From NCBI RefSeq assembly GCF_019059575.1, contig NW_024881699.1:620001-684000 (forward strand): a stretch of DNA of 64,000 bases, given 5' to 3'. Both the position numbers and the translations under genes were made by a program. This stretch comes from Amphibalanus amphitrite. Lineage: Eukaryota > Arthropoda > Thecostraca > Balanomorpha > Balanidae. The notes beneath the pieces are model-generated. The model did not search any database, had not been told where the DNA came from, and saw only the letters and a program-made list of their open reading frames with translations. Positions 35,701-48,200 of this stretch are shown one piece after another; within the stretch, counting starts at the first letter, position 1; each line of letters begins with the position of its first letter.

Positions 35701-38700
35701 AGACTTTCTTTTGTTGAATAAGATGCGTTTGCATATTGATTAACCAACCATTTTGTTGCAAGCAGTCACAAAAGCAGCCACACAATGTACAATCATGATG
35801 TAACAATTCGGTGCAGATGTGATGCGGTCGGTGACTGCACGATGCTGCCCTGTGTGGAGCCTCCGCAGCCACTGACGTCAGGCCCCCGGCCGGGATGGCG
35901 TCCGCCGAGGCTGGGAACTATGGCCGCCGGCCGGCCCACAGTCGTGCAACTGGAGCGCTCGCCGGATTATGACTAAAGCCCGACATTGTCACCGGCATAC
36001 CGGCGGCTCAGGCCTCAGATGCGCAAAAATCGGCCGCTGATCCGGCCCCAAAAGGCGCTGTCAAAAGTGCGGCGCCGAGCGGCCGGCACGGAGCGCCGGG
36101 TCGTGACGGCCATTAGAGCGCGGCCGCTCCGCCATTAGGGCGGCGGGCTGTGAGTCAGGCCCGCCCGCCCGCCTGGGAGCTGCGCCGACACCGATTCCCA
36201 GCCCCAGATTCGAGCGGCGGGGACCGGTTCCGCGGCGACACGCTCGCTGCCACGACATCATGGCCGGCCGTCGAGCTGGGACGCCGCGCGAAAAACGGCC
36301 CACAATGGCGGCCGGCCGGGGACAGTCGGCGACAGGCACCGGCCCGGCGGCGCCGTGTCAGCGGCTGTGTCAGCGGGCGCAGGTGCATCAGATGGTGACT
36401 TCAGGACACCGAGGATCAGCCCCAGCAGAGCTGGGCTCATGAGAGATCATGTCGCTCTAAAGTTGACATGCTGCATCGCGGAACAGCGTTGATCAAAGAG
36501 GATTCTGCATCGTGAAATACTGCTGATCAAAGGGGATCTAGTCATGCGACTGTTAAATTTTCCACTTTTATGACGCATTAATACAGCTGGTTTAATATTT
36601 AAGGCGAGTTTTACCGATTTTCACCATTTCTCAATAACAGCCACGCAACCACACCACGCTGCTCTGTTTACGCTGCCCATAATGGAATATCGGCCGGATC
36701 CGTCGGCTATCCACCGCCTTGGGATATCCACTCGGTACGGCAGCGATTCACCACCTCGGGATACCCTCTTGGTACGATGGTGATCCTCCGTAATGGGATA
36801 TCCGCTCGACTTATGGCGGCGATGCTCGGATCAACTCTCCGCAATCCGACTGATGCAAGCCGCTGGGTGGCTGACCGGTCGGCGGTAGCTCGCCGGGTGT
36901 CGGAGGTTGTTAGGGGGAGGGAGGAGGGATCTAGCGGGCCGCAGCGGCGCCCTGAGTCGTCCAAAGGCCCACTGCCGACCGTCTGAAAACGGTAACGGTG
37001 CCGATTTCCCAGTAACCACTGAAATACAACGGGGAGCGCCGAGCGAGTGTGTGAATTTCGACTCACAATGCCCACGTTTTGATGTGTTCAATGGTGATTT
37101 TTATTCAGACAACAGTGGCTCTTCCATTGTGCGATGCAATTCATTTCTTCTTGAAAGCTGTGTGCTCTAGTTCTGCTTCATTTATGCCACATTTTTACCA
37201 AACAATGTCTTTGTTGCGGCGAGTGGGCTTCTATGTTTGGCCCGATTGGTTGTCCTATTTTAAAGCATAACCTCTTCAGATCTCAGAACAAACCGTATAA
37301 TTATTTGAGCAAGTGAAACGCTAAGCTTGTTTCACGAGGCCAGTGTGATTCAGGGATCACTGCACCCCGATGACGTCATCAATTTCCGGCTGGCCGACCC
37401 CGATCCCTGATCCATTACATCTGCTGGCTCTACTGCAGCGCGGCACGACCGTCCCACCACGGAGCCACGAACTCGGCGCGTGTGCGGCAAAAATGACGGG
37501 TTAGCTGATTAACTGCGTGTCGGGCTCCTTCAATGTTCTCTTGAAGGCCTTCGCATGGCCCCGCCCTTCGGCACGCACGTCTCAGAGCTGAGCAGATGAA
37601 ACATTTTCACCCAACTGTGACCTCCAACTTCAGGGCTGAACGGAAATGACTTCAAATCCGTTCGTCTGAACGTCACAAACTTGGCCGGAAATGCACAAAA
37701 TAAACTAACCAAGGTGTGGTGCGATTATGGCACTGTTTCGCAGACAACTTGACAACAGTTGTCAATGAACAGAGGTAAATGCCGCGTTCAGCTCATCACC
37801 GCGGCGGCCTTTCCCTGAGAGACACGGAAATTGGGCTCCGGCCAGGGGCGGAATTTTACCGATAGCTGAAATCGTGTCGACGGTGTTGGCTCGGGGTCAG
37901 TTGCAGCTCTCTGGTCGTGCACGACTACCGTGAGCGTGAGCTCCGTCTGCGGGTGCGGACGCTGTCTGTGAGAGTGGACTCTGCGAGCGCGGCCAGCGGG
38001 AGAGCGGGGTGCCGGCCAACGTCCAGCGGGACAGCGAGAGGTGTGAGCCGGTGCCGGCCGGCCAGCTGCCGCCGCTGCGGTCAGCAGAGGTGAATAACTC
38101 CACCAAACAGACACACGTTCTTAGGGTCAGTGGCTGATGTTAATTGATCCATTTTTACACTCACCTAGTCAATTTGTCTCTTCTCTAGATCCCTTTTTGG
38201 AAGCCATAGTTACTGCACAAATGTAACTTGCCTAGTGTCTTTGATCTCTGACTGCTGCAAAAGGGTTCGACTCTGTGCATTGTGTGCCGCACTGGCACGG
38301 TTGGCACCTCTGTGCCTCGGGGTGTTTACAATCAGCAGGTCTGGCCTGTGGTCACCGCTGTATCTCGGCGGGCACGGCTCAAGTTTGGCTGACACATCGA
38401 GCCTCGCCCGTTCTCGGCAGCCTGTTGACTAGCCGGCATTTGCATTAAGGAGGCCTTTGTGCATACAGAGAAGTTCCGATGACCGTTTTGGCACCCTGCG
38501 GTGCACGATTGTTACAGGAGCCCATGGTCTATTAAAAGAACACTGATGTTTGCTTTTGTCTGGTTTAGCGGTAGTCATTCGGCTGCTGTGGTTGGATGCT
38601 CGCACAAACCGCATTTCGGAAGTCTAGTTGGAAACAAAGATGCCTTAACCCGGCAGTTGCTGGGGTATTTCGCCACCCACCGTTTGCTGGGGGGGGGGGG

Positions 38701-41041
38701 GGCGTTAAACGCCCCCAGCCGATAACTCGAGAACCAATAGGTGCAGCGAAACGCACGAGGCGGCAAACGAAAGAACGCGACGAGACGCTTCAGATGAGTA
38801 CTTTAAAGTTGAATTCTGAGGTCACAGGTCGGGTCAAGGTCAGGTCAAACACCTAAAATCGGGCTTTCAGTAGCATGGACTTCAGGACTTCGCAATGGGC
38901 GCCTCTCGTCATAAACTCTGTCAAAACGGTGCACAATCCATCATATAAGGCCTACAAGAGTGTCAGCTCCATGTAGGGGTCAGTCAAGCATAGGTCAGGG
39001 TCAAGGTCAGGTCAACCGGGCAGGCACATATCCCCGAAAATCAAAACTGATATTCGCAGCCTGTGACGCGTGTTTTATGGGTAATTTGGGGCGTAGAACA
39101 CGATGGTGGCATTCATTGTATCATATGTGAACGTGTTTGGCTAAAAAAGTTCAATTTAAGAAATACATGTATCATGGTCATGAAGTAGTCACGAGAAATT
39201 GCCAAGATTCAGTTCAAGATTTTGGAAAATGCGGAACGATAATCAATAATCGAAGATTGCCATTTGATTGTTCATGGTATTGGCAGTCTAATGGCGTTTA
39301 CGGCATGTCTGTATGTCTATTCTGTGATTTTATATGATTTTTTGAACATATGCCGTTTTTGGTCGAAAACTCAGAAATCATGACGTCACTAAAACCTCGA
39401 TATCTCAAAAATTTCCCGACTGATTTTTTTGAAACTTTGTCACAATAAACTTTAATCAATTCCCTACAGGTACCCAAAATTTGGCGCGCCTGCGGCGCGC
39501 CGTTTTTATGCTATGGCCCGGCGAACAAAGTGGGGGCGTTTAACGCCCCCCCCCCCCCAGCAACTCGCGGGTTAAAGTGTTCAGTTGTTCTTCCTATACT
39601 GAATCACTGATTTCATAGTGAAATTTGAATAAGTTTTGTTCGAGGCTTTTAGTAGGCGCTTTAGGCAAAGTTGCCATCATTGATCAGCAACTTTTGCATA
39701 TTATTGAAAAATGCGGTGTTTTATGTGTACCTAGTTTGTTTAAGTTGTCAGTCACTGCAGCGCCGGCAGAGAGCCGTTTTCGCTCGGCGCCGCGGCTGGG
39801 CCGGTGTTGGCGGTGGAACATTGGCAAACAGTCAGTCACGGCGAAGGTCAGACTGGGGCCGGTCGGTCCGATCTGCAACCTCTGCCGCCGTTCCCAGCGG
39901 CCGCTCCGTGGAGAACACGATATCAGGCCGACCATCGCGTAAAAACGAGCCGTTTCATGAAGCCTGCGACAAAAACGTGTCCCTTTGTCAGGCGCTGTGT
40001 TCCCGGTACAAGTAATGAGTTGCATATGCTACACAATCGTCACCAGATGCTCGGTCATTTGTTTGCGGGCGCTACATCGCAGGACAGACAAGATAGCAAG
40101 GCCGGACAAGAAAAACTGCCGGGAAAATGATAAAAAATGGCCGGTTAACTCGGGAAATTCTGTTGCCGGTGTTGCTACAGGGAGGAACAAGAGTCGTTGG
40201 CGGCGCCCACCGTTCCCACCCTGTTCGTCCTGTATGTACCGAGCTGAACGGGGTACAACGTACCGCTGAATGATGTCTACGAGTCAGCGCTTGTTATATT
40301 AACGAGTATGGCATACGTGAGTCACTGGGGCATGCATGCAAGTTTAAAATATTATTCAGCTTCAAATTAAATTTAATCATAGCACGTCCGCTTCCAATGT
40401 TCTGACGACCGCTCCTCACTTCGGTACTCTTTCAAAAGAGCCGTTCTTTCCATCGCGAGTGACACCTCTTGGTCTACCGCCCGGAAGTACCGGAAGATTA
40501 CACCACCAGCACGGTCTCCCACGCGAGTCAGCACCCGACCCGACCGGACCACCTGTCCCAGACGGGATGCCGACCATAAATCTTATAACCCGCCGGGAGC
40601 ACGCGCCGGCCGCGACAGCAGGACGGGACGGTGGGGGCACTTGGCGGCGTCTGCGGCTCTCCGCAAGTCGCTAATCCTCTCATCCGACCACACCGATTTG
40701 TAGGGGGCAGAGTCGCTTCACTCGTGCGTTATCGGGATGTGGTAGGGCGTGAACCACTGCCGTTATGTCCCACAGTGTCTCTCCAGTCCCGATGCCACCC
40801 TGTTTGGGGTAGATGAAGCGAGCCGGCGGGGAGCGGCGCTGACTAGCCCCGCTGTTGACTCTGCTGACTGGTCCGGTGCCTCTGTGTGTTGCAGATGACC
40901 TGATGATGCTGCCAGCGGATCTCCAGGACGTCAACATTGAGTACTTTCCAGGCCACTCCCAGCCCCACTGTGAGTACCCGCTGAGACGCCGGCTGCATAA
41001 CTTATTATTGAAATGATTGTTTATCTCTCTTCCCTTTCCTC

Positions 41042-41118
<77 letters not shown>

Positions 41119-42147
41119 GTGATTCCCTTTTGTCGTTCGCCCTCTTTCTCCAGTCCTTTCAATTGCGGCAAATAAATTGTATTGACATGTATGAGGAATA
41201 ACTTGTCTGTTCCTTTTTCGTTCCGAAGCTAAGTGGTTCCTAATTGCACCATTTAACAAATGTCTTTCTTTCAGACCTAACACCAGTGGAGGCTACAACA
41301 ACTCTGGATGCTCCAGCGCGCTTCACCGCCAGTCATTCGAGTGAGTCACACTCTTAAAACGTTTGATTTTATGGCATTTGTTTCGCGCTGCCTTGAACAT
41401 ACATACACGTATTTTCAAAGATCAGTTTGATGGCGATCCCTATTCAGATAGGTATTTGTATTTGTATTTACTTCGCACAAGGAACGGAACCAGCAAAGCT
41501 CAGGTGGCTGACATTGAAATGCTCCCGTCTAACCCACTGTCTCCTTTCCCTCTGGTGCAGTCACAAATCTGGACGACTCGCGCCTGGAGCCACAGACGTG
41601 CGAGCCTTCGGCGGCGCCGCCGGAGCGGCACGACACCCCCTGGACTACGTCGGCCGGCTACGTCGAGCCCTACCAGAGCCCGCCCATCTACTACGGCCAC
41701 CAGCCGAGCTACGCCGAGTCGTACTCGTACGCGGCCGAGAGCTGGGCGCTGCCGCCGCCGGGCGCGGCGCCGCTGCTGTGGTCGCCGGCGCCGGAGCCGG
41801 CCGGCCGGCCGCTGCTTGGTGCCGCCCAGACCGACTACAGCCAGCCGCCGCCGGCCGGCTGGGCGGACGGCCGCGACCCCAGCCCGCCGGCCTGGGGCGA
41901 CGGACGGGAGCCCAGTCCGCCGCGGCCGCTGGGCGCCGAGTCGGTCACACCGCCGCAGCAGTACTGGAGCCCGCCGGCCACCAGCGGCCGCGACCCGCGC
42001 GCCACCAGCCCGGCCTTCTTCCCGGGGCCGCTGAGGTCGCCGGGCGCGCGCTACACCCTCACCGATGTGCGGGTCCAGAGACCGGGCCGCGCGCCGTTCG
42101 CCGGAGCTGAGGCCGGTGGCAGCCGACGCAGGAACCGGAGACAGAAA

Positions 42148-42221
<74 letters not shown>

Positions 42222-45200
42222 GGGTTGGGGGTTTGAAAAAAGACAAGTGAAAAAATGTCCCAGACACGTTGGCACTGAATTGAAACTGGGATTCACCCGC
42301 AAGCTTTAAACCTTGCTGTGTTAACATTGCTTGTTCTATTTTCTCTGGCTCAAATATTGACAAATCATACGATAGCCAGCAAAGTTGACAACAATCAGCA
42401 AACAGCTAATGCCAGACGTCGGGGTAGTTTCCCTCCCTATCTCTTTTGTCCAACAACACTCAGTCCGCTTCCCATTCCGGCCCATGCCGGACCTCTATAA
42501 CCCTTCCCGGTACGTTCCGTGCTCGAGTCGGCTCTTGTGTCGACCACTCCAGGTTGGAGTGAAGTCGGTACCGTCCCGGGACAGGGACGCGGCCCGGCCC
42601 ACCCGCCCGCCAGGCCTCTCCTTCACTGTGTTTGGTCTGGTGTGGCCGGGAACCACCGTCTCGCCGCGGCGGACGGGCACGGCGGGCACGGCCACGGTCA
42701 TAGAGGTGGGCACGGCCACGGTCATTGGAGGGTCGGCTACGGCCTCAGACTATAATGGGATTTGGGAAGACCTGCGCCGAGTTGTTTAGCAGCTCTCTCT
42801 TGGTGTGATCCATCCTGCACGCGTGATAAGCGTGGCCAAGTGGTCAATTGGTGGTCAGGTGGTCATTTGCATACTTGAGCCTGCCCTATAATTGAGAGCC
42901 TGGAAAAGTGATTTCGTAGAAGACCAATGAAAATTTTACAATTTCCCTGAGGTATTTGGATTCATTTGTAGTTTGCTGTTTGGCTCATAGCCTAGGTCAT
43001 CTAACCTGCAGGGGGTCTCTTGTTAGTGAAGTGATAAATGACAGCTGAACTCACCTCTTCTGTCATATGCGTGATCACAGATCTCTGTACATAGAGGTTT
43101 ATGACGTGATGTAAACCTCAGTATTATTTCATCGCGTCGTAACTCGTAGCTCCTCGGCCGCACGTGTCATTCCGCCCGTTACGTCAGCCGAGCTGAGGAC
43201 GCCGGACGTAACCGCAAGTCACCGCCCGTGCGCGACTGTGCCCGCGGGGTCGGCTCGAGTACCGAGAGAGCTGTCATCCAAACACCCCTCCCTCCAATCC
43301 GCCCTGACCAGATCAGTATACAATTAGCTCACTTCAGCCACAGAACAGAGTCGGTGAAGTCACTAAAGAGTATAGCGGAGAACGCTAATAGAACTGTCAA
43401 CCCATGATCGTCCACGCGGTTTGGGATCCGTGCTTCTCGCGTTTAGACTTTACTATGTCCGTTCTAGCTGGGTCCAATTCATCTGTCGTTTGCTACCTGG
43501 GTCCCAAAATCTGAGCAATCCTGCCGTGTAATGTGTATTTGTGTGTAATTGTCCCGATATCGTGTTACATGAACGACAGTGGTGTCGCGGGGTCATTGTA
43601 GGACAGTATGTCTGCTGTCGGAACCATGAATGTCTGTGCTGTCTAGGATATGGGATCTGAGTCCCGAAATGTCTGTCCCGTCTGGGCTTAGCACATCTAT
43701 CGGGCTCCGAGTGCCCGCACCAGCGTCCCAAAGCTCTTAGTCGGCTCAGTCAACACACACAAACATACAGCTCGGCGAAAGTCAACAGCTCGCCCGGCCG
43801 ACGGGAAGCCCCGTGAAGCTTGGCCGGCGTATGAGGTCTCACGGGTCAGAGGGCGCTTTAGGCATGGGTGATACAGTACAGACTACAATAGGCAATCGGG
43901 CATCATGGCGACAATAACCGAAGTTCGCATTTATTATATGAATAACAGGGTTACGTCTGCCTCGGCAGCGGATGAGTACCGTCAGAGTCAGATATTGATT
44001 TAGGTGGCTAACTCACTCGTGTCAAGGGCTATGGCACCTCGGCTGCTTATATAGTTAATGTTGTTCAATAGCGTGGCCTGTGAACGTTTTAGGCTTTACC
44101 CGCGAATCGCGAATGGCGGCGAATCGGATCGGGCATTCTGAAAAGGCACGGCAGTAGTCAGTAGAAAGTGTTGAGTATGTTATGCTGAAGCTCTTTCACT
44201 TTCGGAGTGGGTAGATCCGTGTAAGGGATAATTGGGTCAGCGTTTTGAAGGTCAAGAGACTTGACTGAAAATGAAACTGACTCTGCTAGTTTTAGCTTTG
44301 TGTATATCCACGAGCGACACTCATTCACTCATTCACTGTATATAAGGAATGTGATGGTTCTCACGCCAAAAAGCGTAGTGGTACTGGGAGCCATGAATGA
44401 CTTGTGCGTCTTCTTTCAAAATCCTTGGTTGTTCTCTCCTGCAGAAGAAGCCTGGCGCGTGTTGCCTTTTGTAACGACATTAACTAAAGCTGAGATCACA
44501 TCACTCAAGATAAGATCTTAATGTACTACACGCGTTACGCTGTAAGCCGATTAACGCTTGAGATGTCTCTTTTAAAAATGATCTCCTCTAACCATTGTGA
44601 GATTCTGAGGTTAACCACACATCTCGCTAGAAGGGATTTTCTTACTGCTGTGGTATTGGTCGCAAAACTGCTGATGGGTCTGACATGTGACGGCGCTCTT
44701 TCTTATCGTTCTTACCGAATGAGTTGATGACATTAGTCTCCAATATCTCTTAACACAGATTGTGTCATGTTCATATAACTTGACTTGACATTGACATGGC
44801 AGATTAAAGCGGCTACCACTATCAAGCGTGCCTGCCCACACAAAGCGTTTTTCGCCAGTTGCTTCGGGCATTTCTCGTGATTAATACCGATGAAGCAAAA
44901 CAGCGTGACCCTATCTCCCGGCTACCATGCACCGCCTCAGAATCTGTTTGCGTCGAATCTGTGAGCTTTTAATTACCGCATTTTTACGTGTAAGTGCCGG
45001 GTGGTGCGTTGCGTGCGCGTGCACCGGCGTGGCTGGGGTGCGTGGTGTAATAATCCGGCCTGTGCGCGGCGGAAGTCGGGTGAAAGGTGACGCAACAACA
45101 GACACATGTCTGAGGCGCTGCAACCTGGAGCCGCGCAGAACCGCAGGCCACGCAAGATTCCAGAATTTCAATACCTATTACCTTTGTCAATCATCCGCGT

Positions 45201-48200
45201 GAGAACTGGGTCTGACCTGGAATCAAGTCGACAGTTGTATAGGTACAACTAGCCTTACATAATCTCTAGCTGTCTACGGCAGGCAAATTGGTAGTCATCG
45301 CAGTTTGGTTAGAAATTATAGTTTCAATACCTGAATGTGTAACGGCTGGTGGCCTTCTCCAAACCTGACCCCTCTGCTCCCTCTGACAGGTCAGCCGAAG
45401 ATCGGAAAGCTGTGGCAATTTCTGCTGGCGCTGCTTCACGACAAGTCCCACAACCCCTCCATGATCAAGTGGGACGACTTCGAGCAGGGACGCTTCAAGT
45501 TCGTCCAGAGCGAGGCCGTGGCGCGCCTCTGGGGAAGCAGGAAGGGCTATGAGACCAACATGACCTACGAAAAGCTCTCCAGGGCGATGAGGTAAGGCCA
45601 CGTGCTGCGCACTGTTTATTTGTGAAGCTTACAAGGAAAACGCCAAGCTGCCGACCTACCTCAACCAACCCCTTTAGTGAGGGAGCACCATGGCACTCAC
45701 GCGAACGGCTAGGTTTTCCTATGAGGAAACGGTCGCCGTCAGTCTCATTTGGTTGCTGCTGGCTGGTCGGCGCGCCTCCTGCGAGGGTCTTCCTCGTGCC
45801 ACGTGACTAGCGGTGGTGGCGGTGGGCGGCGGGTGGAAGGGGGTTTCGGTGCTGTTGGAGTGCTCAGTCATTGTGTGTACTCTGCATTGACGGCTGGGGA
45901 TCCCCTGGCTACCTTGGTGCGAAGAGAACCTCAGCGACGCCTTTCGAACTGGTAAACTTCGTCTATCGGGTAGTACCCTGAGGTGCTCGTTGTATGAGCT
46001 CTGTCGGCTCGGCCAAGTGTCTGAGTCTGCGGGTACTAGCCCTGTGTGGAGGCTCAGGTGTAGTCGGGTTTGATAGTCTCCTCGGCCCCCCTCCTCCCCA
46101 TGCCTCCCCTGTCCCTGACCTGGGGCGGGTAAATCCTTGGTGCCTCACCGGTGCCTATCAGTTCAGATGAGTGCGGGGGTGCGGGCAGCGGTTCCGTGTA
46201 AACGTTTCACAGAGATAGTGCGGCTTCACTTCAGTGACGGTTGACTCACATGGCACATAACAGCAGATGACACTATTTCGGGACGATGGTAACTACCCAA
46301 TTATTCGTCTAGCTCTCAGGCGATAGGTATCGCATTGCCGTTGCAGATTGTCGTAGGATGACGCTGAGTCTGAGTGTGCTGTGTGTGCTGCGATATTCAT
46401 CCTGGCGATCATGAGAGGGATCACCCGAAAAACAAAGGGCGGCCCTGGCGCCGACAGCTGTACCGTGAACGGGCGATGATTTAATCGGTGAAGGGAAGCA
46501 CCGTTTATTTTAAGTCTAGCGGGATCAGGCTGCTCCAAGAAGGGCAGCAGCACGCAACTATCTGATAGGCTATGGTTTGCCCATCACGACTGAGCTGTGG
46601 CCGCCGTGTAATTCAGGCCCTTCAGGATTTACACATGAATTCCCAAGAGCAGGTAGTTCAGCTTACGTTACGTCAGCCTCTGTCACATCGCTAAGACTCC
46701 GTTTTGCATACAACGCTTCCATTTGACTAAGAAGTCTTCCGGTTCCGTGCCACTAAAGACGGTCTGCCGACGGTAAAGCCTCCCACATCATTATTACTCA
46801 TCAGCTCCAGGGCAATGGAAAACCCATCGAATATGACGCCGCACTGCTCATGAGTCAACTGTTATTTGATGCCGGCTTTTTTCACGGCATCGTGGTCCCG
46901 ATTGGGCTGGTCTGCTGTGGCCGCCAAGGCGTCTGTAGCAGCGAACTGGGGCGGCGTCAGCTCACTCCTTAGCCGGCGCCTCAGCCTTGACGGGCCGTGA
47001 AAGCTGCCGGTGGACCGGCCTGCCCGCCTGGCACCGTGCAGTGTCCTTGCGTGTCCGCCCGCCGGTCCTGTCGGTGCATTCCGCGCCGTTGACACGACCG
47101 AGCTCCAGCGTGCTTCCAAAAAGTTCATGTTGCAACTGCGGCGCGATAGCCGCTCATACCAGCCGGCACTGCTGCTGCTGCCGCTGCTCCAGTTTTAACG
47201 TCATTGTCCGCCGGCCGCAAAAAGGCGATTTATGCAACTAGATCAGATAGGGTGGTGGACGCGGGCGTCTCGCGGCGGCCGGCCGGTCGCCGGCCGCTGC
47301 TCGAGGACCGCCATTGTGTCCATCGCGAGCAGACGGAGAAAGGCGGCGCCCGCACCGGCCAGGTTTTTTATCGGCGCGCCTGCAGCGGGCCGCGGTGGCG
47401 GCTCGGCTCCCAGCAGGCCGCGCCGTGCGCCCCCCGCTCACCGCTCTGCGGCCCCTGGCTGTCGGCCGACCACAGGTGGTCACTCCGAACCGCAGCATGC
47501 ACACTGCACCGAGAACCGGCCCGGCAAACAGAGGGGGCCATGAGAGGCTCCGTTCGACCCGCAGATAGGCCGGCACGCGCCGCCAGGTACCGCTCAGCGG
47601 CGCCCACATTGCCCGGCCTTGGCCTGGCCAACCCGACTCTTGGCGGCGAGGCGAGTCAGTCAGATTTCGCACTAGCCTAACGCCTTTTCGATAAATAGGT
47701 GTGCGTTTTCCGTAACCACGCTCTATGCCACTTACATTATGGCATTTCCGAACATGATAATCACCCTGCGCATGAGCCAGCATGCAACACGCAACCGGGC
47801 CGCGGTGCGAGCGACGTGGACCGGACGTCTCGGTCGGGCCGCCGCAACATCCGACCCGATGTTAGGACAGGACTGACACGGGCCCAGCGACCAGTTTGGT
47901 TTGTCTAGTTGTGCACGTGCACTGGGGTCCGGTCGGTGCTCGGCATTGCACCGTGCTCTGCAACCGTCACCTGTGAATAGCGAAAGTTGCGACAGTTTGA
48001 GAAGAAATGATCCAGTTCTCGCTCCTAAGTGGCCCGGTCTGCGTTTCGTTTTCTTGCGATCGCCGTTCGGTAGTGGTCAGTGGAGAAGCTATTGAGAAGG
48101 GACCGGGTGTGTTGCACCGGCTGGGTGGGGTTTCTTTTCGTCGAATTGATTTCGAACTCTTATCTATTGGAAATTAGAAAAACCAGATAACTGGAGCAGA

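Noticed and set aside
41500-42363. 287-codon - strand frame and 223/227-codon + strand frames at the ETS exon 4
   Set aside because: Alternative frames of exon 4 extended by GA/CT repeats; exon 4 frame is fixed by splice phases.
46862-47783. Long frames in the CpG-rich part of ETS intron 5
   Set aside because: Open on both strands because of composition; phases do not join neighbouring ETS exons.
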